A stretch of DNA of 64,000 bases from positions 1-64,000 of the forward strand of contig CALXRC010000004.1 of NCBI GenBank assembly GCA_944390865.1, read 5' to 3'. This document shows positions 1 through 8,446 of this stretch, one piece after another. The position numbers and the translations under genes are program-made. The stretch's first letter is position 1. Each line of letters begins with the position of its first letter. The notes below the pieces were generated by a model. It was not told the DNA's origin. It was given only the letters and a program-made list of their open reading frames with translations, and did not search any database. This DNA comes from an uncultured Spirochaetales bacterium (GTDB taxonomy: Bacteria > Spirochaetota > Spirochaetia > Sphaerochaetales > Sphaerochaetaceae).

Positions 1-62
1 GGGAGGGGGGCGCGCAGGGGGGGGAGGCGGTGGGGAACGGCCGGGGCGCGGGGTGCAGGGCG
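1..62. other. G-rich low-complexity stretch, probable contig-edge artefact
   Basis: These bases are overwhelmingly G, with runs of six to eight G, and are unlike the balanced composition of the rest of the window. No coding frame or structured element is seen. The most likely explanation is low-quality sequence at a contig end; a genuine G-rich element cannot be excluded. Confidence 0.5.
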
Positions 63-194
63 GAGCTTGAGAAGGCTTTCTCCTCATCCGGCCTGAGCGG
101 AAATGAAAGAGCTGAAGCGCTGTCTTTTGATCAGCTGATCAGTCTTGCCTCAGCTCTTGAAAAGGTCAGACAGAAGCAGCCTGAGCCAGTGTGA
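63..194 (+). CDS. C-terminal fragment of an unidentified protein
   Basis: An open frame of 43 codons ends in TGA at 192-194 and is rich in Glu, Lys, Leu and Ala, ending KQPEPV. Codon choice (CTG, CTT, GCC, GAG) matches neighbouring genes, so this looks like the tail of a real gene whose 5' part is lost in the G-rich bases at the window edge. It converges on pta and overlaps its 3' end by 29 bp, a gene-end overlap seen repeatedly in this window. The product cannot be recognised; the tail is probably helical. Confidence 0.35.
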   Translation, partial: ELEKAFSSSGLSGNERAEALSFDQLISLASALEKVRQKQPEPV

Positions 195-1167
195 TGGCTG
201 CAGTCACCACGATATCTTCTACGCAGCAGCCTCTGGACAGATCGCTGACCGGCTTGGCAAAGCCCTGAAGAATAGGGCCGTAAGCAGCTGCACCTGCAAG
301 GCGCTGGACGAGCTTGTAGCCGATGTTTCCTGCCTGAAGGTCAGGGAAGACCAGTGTGTTTGCCTTTCCTGCGACTGCAGAGCCGGGAGCCTTCTGCTTT
401 GCAACTGAATCGACAATTGAAGCATCGAGCTGAAGCTCTCCGTCGACCTGGAGATCCGGGCACTTTTCCTTCACAAGGGCCGTGGCCTGCTGGACTTTGT
501 CGACGAGATCGCCCTTTGCGCTTCCCTTTGTGGAGTAGCTGAGCATTGCGACAACAGGCTCGACGCCAAGGAATGTGCGGCAGCTCTCTGCGCTTGCCTC
601 TGCTATTTCGGCAAGCTGCTCAGCTGTCGGATTCGGGATAGTAGCGCAGTCTGCGAAGATGAATGAACCGTTTGCGCCGTACTGTGTCTTGTCTGTTGCC
701 ATGACAAAGCAGCTGGAAGCGCTTTTGATGCCGGGCTTGCACTTGATGATGTTGAAAGAAGCGCGCAGCACATCTGCTGTTGTTGATTCAGCTCCGGCAA
801 CCATGCTGTCTGCATAGCCGAGGTGAACCAGCATGGCACCCCATCTGAGCTGGTTGACAATGTCGGTCTCTGCCTGCTCAGGAGTCATGCCCTTGTGCTT
901 TCTGAGATTGTAGTATTCATTTGCGAACTCTGCTTTCTTGCTGTCAGTTGCCGGATCCTCAATCCTGATGCCTTCAAGGCTCACCCCTGCAGCCTCGGCA
1001 GCAGCCTTCACCTTGTCAACAGGACCGACAAGCGTGACTGAAGATGCAATGTGCTCATCCATGATGATCCTTGCAGCCTGAAGAGTCCTTTTCTCAAGAC
1101 CTTCTGCAAGCACGAGCGACTTTCCTGCCTGTCTGGCAAGATTCTTCATTTTCTCAGCGAATGTCAT
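166..1167 (-). CDS. pta: phosphate acetyltransferase
   Basis: This protein interconverts acetyl-CoA plus phosphate and acetyl phosphate plus CoA, normally paired with acetate kinase for ATP production in fermentation. It is 333 aa, the usual length of the short PTA_PTB-type enzyme without the N-terminal regulatory domains of the long form. The start [13 protein letters not shown], the segment around [14 protein letters not shown] near residue 115 and the C-terminal [10 protein letters not shown] block near residue 305 are typical of the family. An AGGAG lies about 8 nt before the ATG, and a promoter is predicted at 1213-1241. The ackA partner is not in the window. Confidence 0.95.
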   Translation of the reverse strand: MTFAEKMKNLARQAGKSLVLAEGLEKRTLQAARIIMDEHIASSVTLVGPVDKVKAAAEAAGVSLEGIRIEDPATDSKKAEFANEYYNLRKHKGMTPEQAETDIVNQLRWGAMLVHLGYADSMVAGAESTTADVLRASFNIIKCKPGIKSASSCFVMATDKTQYGANGSFIFADCATIPNPTAEQLAEIAEASAESCRTFLGVEPVVAMLSYSTKGSAKGDLVDKVQQATALVKEKCPDLQVDGELQLDASIVDSVAKQKAPGSAVAGKANTLVFPDLQAGNIGYKLVQRLAGAAAYGPILQGFAKPVSDLSRGCCVEDIVVTAAITLAQAASV

Positions 1168-1212
1168 ATCTTACTTCTCCTAAATCAGGAGGCAATTCCT
1201 CCCTAGTGGAAA

Positions 1213-1241
1213 ATAATAAAGCGGCACAGGTTTTTTGTGAA
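1213..1241 (-). promoter_or_regulatory. predicted sigma70 promoter of pta
   Basis: On the minus strand TTCACA (1241-1236) is followed after 17 nt by TATTAT (1218-1213), a near-consensus -35/-10 pair. The leader then contains GGAGG and GCCTCC complementary segments just before the AGGAG ribosome-binding site. Confidence 0.5.
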
Positions 1242-1262
1242 CAGTTTTCAGCCTTCCCGTGA

Positions 1263-1292
1263 TTGATAAAATGAGCTTTCTTGGGCTATCCT
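1263..1292 (+). promoter_or_regulatory. predicted promoter of tyrA, near-leaderless
   Basis: TTGATA (1263-1268), an 18-nt spacer and TATCCT (1287-1292) lie only 7 nt before the tyrA ATG at 1300. No Shine-Dalgarno precedes that ATG, so the transcript would start at or next to the start codon. Confidence 0.4.
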
Positions 1293-1299
1293 TGCCAGC

Positions 1300-2055
1300 A
1301 TGACAATAGGCGTATACGGTCTGGGCCGCTTTGGCTCGTTCTGGCTTGCCGCAGTGAGAGCAAACACTGATCCCTCAATACGCGTCATAGCGACAAGCCG
1401 CAATCCTCATCCTGTCCCGGAAGGCACTGAGTTTGTTGACGAAGACAGCTTTCTCAGTCAGTGCGACGTCATCTTCTTCACCGTGGCCATTTCAGCCTTT
1501 GAGTCTGTCCTGGACCATGTCAGCGGCAGACTGAAAAAGGATGCTCTTGTAATGGATACCTGCTCAGTCAAGGCCTATCCTGCAAAGTGGATGGAATCCT
1601 GTCTCAGCGGGGATGAGGTGAGCATTGTCGCAACTCACCCGATGTTCGGACCTGACAGCGGCCGCAATGGGCTCAAAGGGCTTCCAATGGTCCTTTGCCC
1701 TGTCCGCGTCTCACAGCAGAAGCTTGAGAAGCTGGAGTCAGTATTCTCCTCCTGGGGCCTGAAGGTGCTTGTGATGAGCCCTCTCGAGCATGACAAGGAG
1801 GCCGCCTACAGTCAGGGCGTGACTCACTTCGTGGGCCGTACGCTGAGGGAAATGGGGCTGGGGGAGACTGAGATTGCGACCTCCGGCTACAAGGCACTGA
1901 TGACTATTGTCGATCAGACCTGCAACGATCCTATGCAGCTGTTTTATGATCTGCAGCATTACAACCCTTATGCCAGAGAGATGAGGCTGAGCCTGCAGTT
2001 CGCAACGGAAAAGATTCTGAACAAGCTCAGAGAGAGCGAGGAGGGCAAAAAGTGA
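1300..2055 (+). CDS. tyrA: prephenate dehydrogenase (TyrA-like)
   Basis: The protein is expected to convert prephenate to 4-hydroxyphenylpyruvate with NAD(P)+, a step of tyrosine synthesis. The N-terminus has a Rossmann dinucleotide motif (GVYGLGRFGSFW, residues 4-15), and the family signature ATHPMFGPDSG lies near residue 111, including the catalytic-type His. At 251 aa it is a single-domain enzyme with no fused chorismate mutase or ACT domain; a separate AroH-type chorismate mutase is encoded at 26841. The stop overlaps the GTG start of mtaB by 4 nt, indicating translational coupling. The start codon has no Shine-Dalgarno but a promoter sits immediately upstream. Confidence 0.85.
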   Translation: MTIGVYGLGRFGSFWLAAVRANTDPSIRVIATSRNPHPVPEGTEFVDEDSFLSQCDVIFFTVAISAFESVLDHVSGRLKKDALVMDTCSVKAYPAKWMESCLSGDEVSIVATHPMFGPDSGRNGLKGLPMVLCPVRVSQQKLEKLESVFSSWGLKVLVMSPLEHDKEAAYSQGVTHFVGRTLREMGLGETEIATSGYKALMTIVDQTCNDPMQLFYDLQHYNPYAREMRLSLQFATEKILNKLRESEEGKK

Positions 2056-3338
2056 GAGTCTGTGTCTACACTCTTGGCTGCAGGCTCAACCAGTGTGAGA
2101 GCGAGGCTCTTGCCGACTCCTTTGCCCGGGAAGGCTGGACAGTCGTCAAGGAAAGCTCCGGAGCTGAGCTTTATATAGTGAACACCTGCACAGTAACTGC
2201 AAAAGCAGAGCAGAAAGCCAGACGGATGATCAGGCTGTTTGCCGGAAGGAACAGCCAGGTCGTTGTGACCGGCTGCTATGCCCAGATGGCGGAAGCGGAG
2301 ATAAAGAAGCTTGGAGACAACATTGTCGTCGTCCCTCTTGTGAAGAAAGCCGGACTGCTTTCCCTTGCGCGCCACATAAAGACAGCAGAAATGAACGGCA
2401 TGACGCTTGCGCAGGCGCTCAGGAGCTTTGCCGAGCCGGACAGCTCTCCTTTTGATTATAAGGCTTCGTCATTCTCTTATCACTCAAGAGCTTACCTGAA
2501 AATACAGGATGGCTGCGACAACAGCTGCGGCTACTGCCGCGTCCATATTGCGCGCGGAGCCAGCCGTTCTCTGGACAGGAGTGAAGTGATCAGGCGCGCC
2601 CTCGAGCTTGAGGGCGAGGGCTTTAACGAGATTGTGCTCACAGGCGTGAACCTGACGATGTACGATCACGAGAATGAAGGGCTGGGAGGCCTGATGCTGT
2701 CCCTCATTCCGCGCCTGAAAGGCACGACAAGGCTCAGACTGTCATCAATGGAGCCTGATCATGTTGATGAACGGCTGATCGAGGCCTGTTCCTCGCCTGC
2801 GGTGCATCCTCATTTCCATATTCCGGTTCAGAGTGCCAGCGACCGCGTCCTGCAGCGCAGCAGCCGCAGGTATTCGAAAAGTCACCTTGAATGGGTCCTC
2901 AACGAGCTGAGAAGGGTGAAGGATGATCCTTTCCTGGCCTGTGATGTGATAGCAGGGCTTCCTGCAGAAGGAAAGGAAGAGGCGGAAGAGACTTACTGCT
3001 TTGTAAAGGACATGGGTTTTGCCGCCCTTCATGTCTTTCCATTTTCCCCGCGTCCTGACACAGTGCTGTACAATGCGCCGGACAGATGTGAGGAGCGGGT
3101 GCGCGATGAGAGGGCTGAAAGACTCAGGCAGCTGTCAGGGCAGCTGCACGAGGCTTATGTGTCGCGTCAGATTGGCAGAAAGCTTGAAGTCCTGCTTGAA
3201 AACAGGAAGGACGGACTGTGGCACGGCACGACAGGAAACTATCTCAAGGTAAAGATTGAAAACGTTCCCCCCTTCAGCACAAGGGGAGAACTTGTGAGCG
3301 GAGTGCTCGTCTCTCCTGACACTCTCAGGCTTTCCTGA
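2052..3338 (+). CDS. mtaB: tRNA t6A37 methylthiotransferase MtaB
   Basis: MtaB is a radical-SAM enzyme that adds a methylthio group to t6A37 of tRNAs decoding ANN codons. The N-terminal cluster-binding cysteines are at C10, C46 and C75, and the radical SAM CxxxCxxC is at C155, C159 and C162 (GCDNSCGYC). The central barrel contains RLSSMEPD and HIPVQSAS, and the C-terminal TRAM-like region ends near residue 428, the usual family length. The start is a GTG embedded in a GTGA overlap with tyrA. Its 3' end overlaps the convergent cysE by 14 bp. Confidence 0.9.
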   Translation: MRVCVYTLGCRLNQCESEALADSFAREGWTVVKESSGAELYIVNTCTVTAKAEQKARRMIRLFAGRNSQVVVTGCYAQMAEAEIKKLGDNIVVVPLVKKAGLLSLARHIKTAEMNGMTLAQALRSFAEPDSSPFDYKASSFSYHSRAYLKIQDGCDNSCGYCRVHIARGASRSLDRSEVIRRALELEGEGFNEIVLTGVNLTMYDHENEGLGGLMLSLIPRLKGTTRLRLSSMEPDHVDERLIEACSSPAVHPHFHIPVQSASDRVLQRSSRRYSKSHLEWVLNELRRVKDDPFLACDVIAGLPAEGKEEAEETYCFVKDMGFAALHVFPFSPRPDTVLYNAPDRCEERVRDERAERLRQLSGQLHEAYVSRQIGRKLEVLLENRKDGLWHGTTGNYLKVKIENVPPFSTRGELVSGVLVSPDTLRLS

Positions 3339-4209
3339 TCATGACGACATCCGGGTCCTTGTTGAGCACTCTTGTGCCGGCAGGAACTGAAGTCTTGATC
3401 CAGCAGGATGAGCCGATTGTTGAATTGTGTCCGATGACAATGTCGCCCAGCACTGTTGCGTTGGCATAAATGGTCACGTTGTCTTCAATTGTCGGATGGC
3501 GCTTTGCTCCCTTCAGAAGCTGGCCGCAGGCATCGCGCGGAAAGGAAAGTGCTCCGAGCGTCACTCCCTGGTACAGCTTTACGTTGCTGCCTATTACGCA
3601 GGTCTCGCCTATGACAACGCCTGTGCCGTGGTCAATGAAGAAGCTTTCGCCAATGCTTGCTCCGGGATGGATGTCGATGCCGGTCTCACTGTGAATGAGC
3701 TCGTTGAGCATTCTGGGAATCAGCGGAATGCCCAGACAGAAGAGGTGATGGGCGACTCTGTGCACGGCCAGGGCCTTGAATGCCGGGTAGCAGATGATGA
3801 CTTCAGTCAGACTTCTGGCGGCAGGATCCCCGTCAAAGCCTGCCTGCGCATCTTTTTTCAGCAGCAGGCGTATTTTTCCGAGATTCTTCATCAGGTCATC
3901 AACAGCCCATTCTGTCTTTTCCTTCAGCTCGCATTCAGCCATATCCTGCTCTTCATACTTGAGGGCAAGGTAGATGCACTGGCGCAGCATTGATATGAAA
4001 AACTCCATTTCAAAGCGTACTGCAGCTTCCATGCTTTCCTGCTTTGCACTCATGTTCCTTCCCGGATAGAGCAGGCTGAGAAGACAGTCTTCCAGCCGTC
4101 TGATCTCATCCATCGTAGGCAGGCTTGCGACATGCCTGTATAGGGCATCTGTCTCTTTGAGACGCGAAAATGAACTCAGATATGATGAAAGGTATTTATC
4201 GCTTTGCAT
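3325..4209 (-). CDS. cysE: serine O-acetyltransferase
   Basis: The enzyme transfers acetyl from acetyl-CoA to L-serine, the first step of cysteine synthesis. The 294-aa protein has a long helical N-terminal part (about residues 1-165) and a left-handed beta-helix of hexapeptide repeats from about residue 185, with the signature HPGASIGESFFIDHGTG and later GVTLGA and HPTIEDN. The extended helical N-terminus resembles the EpsC/SATase subgroup of anaerobes and plants rather than the shorter enterobacterial CysE. It is convergent with mtaB, sharing 14 bp. No cysK neighbour is present. Confidence 0.9.
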   Translation of the reverse strand: MQSDKYLSSYLSSFSRLKETDALYRHVASLPTMDEIRRLEDCLLSLLYPGRNMSAKQESMEAAVRFEMEFFISMLRQCIYLALKYEEQDMAECELKEKTEWAVDDLMKNLGKIRLLLKKDAQAGFDGDPAARSLTEVIICYPAFKALAVHRVAHHLFCLGIPLIPRMLNELIHSETGIDIHPGASIGESFFIDHGTGVVIGETCVIGSNVKLYQGVTLGALSFPRDACGQLLKGAKRHPTIEDNVTIYANATVLGDIVIGHNSTIGSSCWIKTSVPAGTRVLNKDPDVVMIRKA

Positions 4210-4224
4210 GCAGCAGAGTATAAA

Positions 4225-4773
4225 TCATTCTTCGCTGTCTGTAATCAGGTCCAGTGTCCTTTCTCTCAGCTTCAGGGCAGTGAATGCTGCGATGACAAGC
4301 TTGATGACATCTCCGATGATGAAAGGATAGAGACCGCCTGCAAGCGCAGCGGAAAGGGAAAGCGAGCGGGAATGTGCCAGCCAGAAGAGTCCGGGTATGT
4401 AGATGGAGACTGTGGCAAGCAGTGCTGCTAAAAGGTACAGGGCGAGGCTCTTTTTTCTGAAGACTTTCAGCATGAGGCCTTCAATCAGGACTGCCGGAAC
4501 AAGGCCTGCCAGATAGCCTCCTGTCGGGCCGCTGAAGGCTGCAAAGCCTCCTCCTGCCGTGAATACCGGAAGCCCGGCAAGGCCGAGCAGCAGATATATG
4601 GCAAGGCTTGACAGGGCAAGCGGAAGCGGGAGAATCAGGCCTGCGATCAGCGCAAACAGCGTCTGCAGCGTGATCGGTACAGGAGGAAGCGGGATCCTGA
4701 TGAACGCACCGGCTGCGATGAGGGCAGAGAACAGTGCGGTGAGAATTATCCTGATCAAAGTTGTTCTGTTCAT
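4225..4773 (-). CDS. bioY: biotin transporter BioY
   Basis: BioY is the substrate-binding membrane subunit (S component) of biotin ECF transporters. The 182-aa protein has about six hydrophobic segments and the characteristic RIPLPPVPITLQT and GPTGGYLAG motifs. The start is set at the ATG at 4773 because GGAGG is 7 nt upstream; an in-frame TTG two codons earlier lies inside the spacer. It is divergent from the biotin ligase gene birA, which fits biotin-responsive control through the intergenic region. EcfA and EcfT subunits are not in the window. Confidence 0.93.
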   Translation of the reverse strand: MNRTTLIRIILTALFSALIAAGAFIRIPLPPVPITLQTLFALIAGLILPLPLALSSLAIYLLLGLAGLPVFTAGGGFAAFSGPTGGYLAGLVPAVLIEGLMLKVFRKKSLALYLLAALLATVSIYIPGLFWLAHSRSLSLSAALAGGLYPFIIGDVIKLVIAAFTALKLRERTLDLITDSEE

Positions 4774-4818
4774 TGTCAACCTCCAGCTTCGACTGAGTTT
4801 ACTGCCTGCCGCTATCCT

Positions 4819-4850
4819 TAGTCAACCTCTCTCTTGCATCAGGTTGCTCA
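4819..4850. promoter_or_regulatory. candidate BirA operator between bioY and birA
   Basis: TAGTCAACC and GGTTGCTCA form an imperfect inverted repeat (CAACC/GGTTG arms) separated by 14 nt, the half-site and spacing pattern of BirA boxes (TTGTAAACC-N14-16-GGTTTACAA). It overlaps the -35 and spacer of the predicted birA promoter. The match is partial, so this is a proposal based on position and symmetry. Confidence 0.4.
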
Positions 4851-4862
4851 AGAGTCTAAACT
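4834..4862 (+). promoter_or_regulatory. predicted promoter of birA
   Basis: TTGCAT (4834-4839), 17 nt, TAAACT (4857-4862). The birA ATG at 4871 follows after 8 nt with no Shine-Dalgarno, so the mRNA leader would be at most a couple of bases. Confidence 0.45.
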
Positions 4863-4870
4863 CTTTATTG

Positions 4871-5806
4871 ATGAGTACGAAAGCAGAACTGTACAAACTG
4901 TTGAAGGCAAACAGCGGCCGCTTCGTTTCAGGTCAGGAAATTGCTTCCAGACTGGAGCTTTCGCGCACGGCTGTCTGGAAGGCTGTCAGGGCGCTGGAAG
5001 AAGAAGGCTTTGAAATAGAAAGCGCCAGGAGTCAGGGCTACCGTCTGGTAAGCGATGCCTATTCGCAGCTTTCGCTGAGCTGCGGACTTGATATCCCTGT
5101 CTGTTTTTATGATGAGATTGACTCTACAAACAATGAGGCGCGCCGCCTGCTGTCTCAGGGCAGGGAGGTGCCCTTTGTGGTCGCTGCCGCCAGGCAGACA
5201 GGCGGAAAGGGAAGGCGGGGCAGAAGCTTTTCTTCTGATGAAGGCGGCATTTACCTGTCTGTTGTCGTGCCTGCAGGCAGCAGCGACAGCATAGAGACTG
5301 TAACGACCCGCACCGCAGTTGCCCTCTGCCGCACAATTGAGGGCGCAGGGCTGAAGCCTGCCATCAAGTGGGTCAATGACATCTATGTTGACAGGCGCAA
5401 GGCTGTCGGCATCCTCTGTGAAGGCGTGGTCTCAATGGAGGACGGACGCATAAGCGAGGTCGTTATAGGCGTTGGCGTCAATTTCGACAGGGCAGCCTTC
5501 CCGCCTGAGCTTGAGAATATTGCCTCTTCCCTGTTTCCTGCCGGCAGCGCTCCGGTTTCCAGAACTGATTTCGCCTGCGCTGAAGTCAGGAACATTCTTT
5601 TTTCCCTCACTGAGGAGAACTACGCTGATGAATACCGCAGGCGCTGCTTCATCCTTGGCCAGAGGATATCTGTGATAAAGCCGGAGGGCGAGAGGGAGGC
5701 TGTGGCGCTTGATGTCGATGACAGGGCCCATCTGATCGTGCGCTATGATGATGGAAGCGTGGAGACGCTTTCCAGCGGCGAAGTGAGCACGAAAGTCCTG
5801 TCTTGA
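4871..5806 (+). CDS. birA: biotin--[acetyl-CoA-carboxylase] ligase / biotin repressor BirA
   Basis: BirA makes biotinyl-5'-AMP and transfers biotin to carboxylase carrier domains; bifunctional forms also repress biotin genes. The 311-aa protein has an N-terminal winged helix (residues about 1-65, ASRLELSRTAVWKAVRALEEEG), a catalytic domain containing DEIDSTNNEA and the GGKGRRGRSF biotinyl-AMP loop near residues 118-128, KWVNDIYV, and a C-terminal SH3-like domain. The DNA-binding domain makes it the class that can act as a repressor, consistent with divergent bioY and the inverted repeat upstream. The start follows MSTKAELYKLL. Confidence 0.93.
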   Translation: MSTKAELYKLLKANSGRFVSGQEIASRLELSRTAVWKAVRALEEEGFEIESARSQGYRLVSDAYSQLSLSCGLDIPVCFYDEIDSTNNEARRLLSQGREVPFVVAAARQTGGKGRRGRSFSSDEGGIYLSVVVPAGSSDSIETVTTRTAVALCRTIEGAGLKPAIKWVNDIYVDRRKAVGILCEGVVSMEDGRISEVVIGVGVNFDRAAFPPELENIASSLFPAGSAPVSRTDFACAEVRNILFSLTEENYADEYRRRCFILGQRISVIKPEGEREAVALDVDDRAHLIVRYDDGSVETLSSGEVSTKVLS

Positions 5807-5858
5807 TATCTCTTTGCCGACCCGGTATTATCTAACAACTGTCTGAGTGGAGATCTAT

Positions 5859-7688
5859 ATGCTTGATACTTTAAGAGATGAATGGAAAAACATAGTGGAG
5901 CAGGAGCTTGATGCCCTTGCCGGCAGGCTTGGCGTCACAAGAGATGCGGAGCTTGCCGCAGGAAAGCCGCCTAAGGCAGAGCAGGGAGACATTGCCTTTC
6001 CGATGTTTGTTTTTGCAAAGGCATTCAGGACAAGTCCTGCAAATATTGCCCTGACTGTCAAGCAGGAGCTTGAGAAAAGGGATAAGCTTCCTTCAGGCTC
6101 TCTCATCGCCCTGGGGCCTTATCTCAATGTGAAGCTTGATGCAGCGCAGATTGCAGATGCGCTTTATGCTGAAATAAAGGACAAAGGGGATGACTTTGGA
6201 AAAGGCGATGCCCTCAGGGGCCGCAAGATCATGATCGAGTTCTCCTGTCCGAACACTAACAAGCCTCTTCACCTCGGGCACATGAGGAATGACAGCCTGG
6301 GCATGTCCGTGACAGCCCTGCTGAAAAGCCAGGGCGCTGAAGTGATGAAGGTGAACCTCATCAACAACCGCGGCGTCCATATCTGCAAGAGCATGTGGGC
6401 CTACAAGACCTTCGGAGGCGGAGAGACTCCTGAGTCCACAGGCGAGAAGGGAGACCATTTTGTCGGCCGCTACTATGTCCGTTTCGCCCAGTACGAGAAA
6501 GACTGCATTGATGCGCTCCTTGCACAGCATCCTGAGGCATCTGAGAAGGAAAAGGAAGAGCTGAAGGCCAGGGCATCTGCCGAGGCCAACAGCAAGGCTC
6601 AGGACATGCTTGTCAAATGGGAGGAGGGCGATGAGGAGACTGTGGCTCTCTGGTCTCTGATGAACAAGTGGACGCTGGACGGGCTTGCTGAGAGCTACCG
6701 CGAGATGGGCGTCAGCTTTGACAAGTATTACTATGAGTCTGATACCTACCGCCTTGGAAAGAGCGAAGTGATGAAGGGGCTTGAGAAAGGCGTCTTCTAC
6801 AAGGCAGATGACGGTTCTGTGCAGATCGATCTTACTGATATCGGACTGGACAAAAAGGTCCTTCTGAGAAAGGACGGCACTTCAATCTACATTACCCAGG
6901 ATCTCGGCACTGCGGTCAGCAGGCATGAGGACTGGCCGTTTGACAGTCTGATCTATGTTGTCGCAAGCGAGCAGCAGTACCATTTCAAGGTGCTGTTCCA
7001 CTGTCTCAAGGTGCTCGGTTACGACTGGGCTGACGAGCTGCATCACCTCAGCTACGGAATGGTCAATCTGCCTTCCGGCAGGATGAAGAGCCGTGAAGGC
7101 ACTGTCGTTGATGCAGATGACCTGCTTGCGGACCTTGCTTCGCTTGCAAAGGCTGAGATTGTGCGCAAGGACCGCGAGAGCGCTCTGGATGATGCTGACA
7201 GGACAAGCCATGACATCGCGCTGGGGGCACTGAACTACTATCTGCTTCAGGTCGCTCCTGAGAAGGACATGATCTTCAATCCTTCCGAGTCCATCAGCTT
7301 CAACGGAAACACTGGACCCTATCTTCAGTACATGGGCGCCCGCATTTCCTCCATGCTGTCAAAGTTTGAGGCTGTGAAGGATGAGTACAGGGACATCCGT
7401 TTTGACGGAAGCCTGCTGTCAGGCGAGGATGAGAAAGCCCTCATCATGGCAATTGCCGGCTACCCTGAGGCTGTCAGGAAGGCAGCACTGACCTATGATC
7501 CGTCTGTCATCGCAGCCCTGCTTTATGATATCGCAAAGACCTTCAGTCACTATTACCACGACAACCAGGTGCTGAAGGCTGAGACGAGAGAGCTTGTGGC
7601 TGCAAGAATCGGGCTGTCCGAGATGGTCCTGCAGACTCTGAAGAATGCCTTCTCAATCATCGGCATTCCGTTCCTGAGCGCTATGTGA
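5859..7688 (+). CDS. argS: arginine--tRNA ligase
   Basis: A class I aminoacyl-tRNA synthetase charging tRNA-Arg. The 609-aa protein begins with an Add1-type N-terminal domain, has the HIGH variant HLGH at residues 138-141 (after CPNTNKPL), a KMSKS-equivalent loop without the usual lysine pair (GRMKSREG, near residue 410), and the C-terminal DALR anticodon domain. The start is the ATG at 5859; an upstream GGAG (5849-5852) is close enough to serve as ribosome-binding site. An earlier in-frame start would lack one. A terminator follows at 7715. Confidence 0.95.
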   Translation: MLDTLRDEWKNIVEQELDALAGRLGVTRDAELAAGKPPKAEQGDIAFPMFVFAKAFRTSPANIALTVKQELEKRDKLPSGSLIALGPYLNVKLDAAQIADALYAEIKDKGDDFGKGDALRGRKIMIEFSCPNTNKPLHLGHMRNDSLGMSVTALLKSQGAEVMKVNLINNRGVHICKSMWAYKTFGGGETPESTGEKGDHFVGRYYVRFAQYEKDCIDALLAQHPEASEKEKEELKARASAEANSKAQDMLVKWEEGDEETVALWSLMNKWTLDGLAESYREMGVSFDKYYYESDTYRLGKSEVMKGLEKGVFYKADDGSVQIDLTDIGLDKKVLLRKDGTSIYITQDLGTAVSRHEDWPFDSLIYVVASEQQYHFKVLFHCLKVLGYDWADELHHLSYGMVNLPSGRMKSREGTVVDADDLLADLASLAKAEIVRKDRESALDDADRTSHDIALGALNYYLLQVAPEKDMIFNPSESISFNGNTGPYLQYMGARISSMLSKFEAVKDEYRDIRFDGSLLSGEDEKALIMAIAGYPEAVRKAALTYDPSVIAALLYDIAKTFSHYYHDNQVLKAETRELVAARIGLSEMVLQTLKNAFSIIGIPFLSAM

Positions 7689-7714
7689 GTTCTTTTGCAG
7701 CCGAAATCTGATGA

Positions 7715-7744
7715 GAGACTGCCCGTCAGCTGGCAGTCTCTTTC
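7715..7744 (+). terminator. rho-independent terminator of argS
   Basis: GAGACTGCC (7715-7723), an 8-nt loop, GGCAGTCTC (7732-7740), then TTT. It lies between the convergent argS and TetR genes. Confidence 0.7.
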
Positions 7745-7747
7745 GTA

Positions 7748-8284
7748 TCAGGCTGAGAAAAGGGAAAGAAAGCCTTTCACGCAGTCCTGAGGATCCTCAA
7801 GCTCCCAGATGAACGCTGCTGTCAGGCTGGAGGCAAACAGGCGGGACAGGGCCTGAGGATTGTTTGTCCTGATGCTTCCCCTTTCTGCCATATTTGATAT
7901 TATTGCCTCGCTCTGGCTGTACAGCATCAGCAGCAGGGACTGCATGTCATCCCAGGCTCTCTGATCTGCATCCATGCGCTGCTGCAGCAGCGAAATGAAG
8001 GCAGAGCGCGTCCTGTCTGTGAAAAGATCTGACCAGTGGCTGACTGCGCTTTCAAGCACAGCCTCAGGCTCCTGTGACAGGTCTACAGTGAAGGAAAGAT
8101 GCAGGCAGTCCTTTTCAAAATAATCGTAAACTGCACTGATTATCCTGTCCTTGCTGTCAAAATGATAGTAAAGGCTGGCCTTTCTCACGCCAAGCTTCTG
8201 CGCAAGGTATGACAGCGTGAGTCTGTCATAGCCTTCGTCCCTTATGATGAAGGCCGCCTGAAGTATTATGTCCTTTTTGTCCAT
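7748..8284 (-). CDS. TetR/AcrR family transcriptional regulator
   Basis: The 178-aa protein has the family's N-terminal helix-turn-helix (residues about 2-50: YDRLTLSYLAQKLGVRKASLYYHF) and a helical ligand-binding domain. The start MDKKDII at 8284 is chosen because it matches the family's usual N-terminus; an in-frame ATG ten codons upstream adds a hydrophobic stub, and neither has a clear ribosome-binding site. A palindromic sequence at 8319-8334 could be its operator. The usual transporter or enzyme target is not adjacent, so the regulated gene and the ligand are unknown. Confidence 0.9.
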   Translation of the reverse strand: MDKKDIILQAAFIIRDEGYDRLTLSYLAQKLGVRKASLYYHFDSKDRIISAVYDYFEKDCLHLSFTVDLSQEPEAVLESAVSHWSDLFTDRTRSAFISLLQQRMDADQRAWDDMQSLLLMLYSQSEAIISNMAERGSIRTNNPQALSRLFASSLTAAFIWELEDPQDCVKGFLSLFSA

Positions 8285-8318
8285 AAAGGAAATGATAGGG
8301 CAAAGGTGAAACAAAATC

Positions 8319-8334
8319 TACCGGCCGGAAGGTA
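8319..8334. promoter_or_regulatory. candidate operator of the TetR regulator
   Basis: The segment contains the perfect 8-bp palindrome CCGGCCGG with flanking TACC and GGTA. It lies 35 bp upstream of the TetR start codon, where an autoregulatory site would be expected. The symmetry is visible; binding is inferred. Confidence 0.3.
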
Positions 8335-8384
8335 AAAACGCGGTGATTTTCATTTTTCCTGCCTCATCTTTCTGGCAAACAGGC

Positions 8385-8413
8385 TTGTCCTCTTTTTCCT
8401 GTGCGGATATTCT
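8385..8413 (+). promoter_or_regulatory. predicted promoter of the rplU-rpmA-obgE operon
   Basis: TTGTCC (8385-8390), 17-nt spacer, TATTCT (8408-8413), giving a leader of about 27 nt before rplU with an AGAGG ribosome-binding site. Confidence 0.5.
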
Positions 8414-8446
8414 GAGCGGCAGAAATCAAACTTACAGAGGAAAAAA

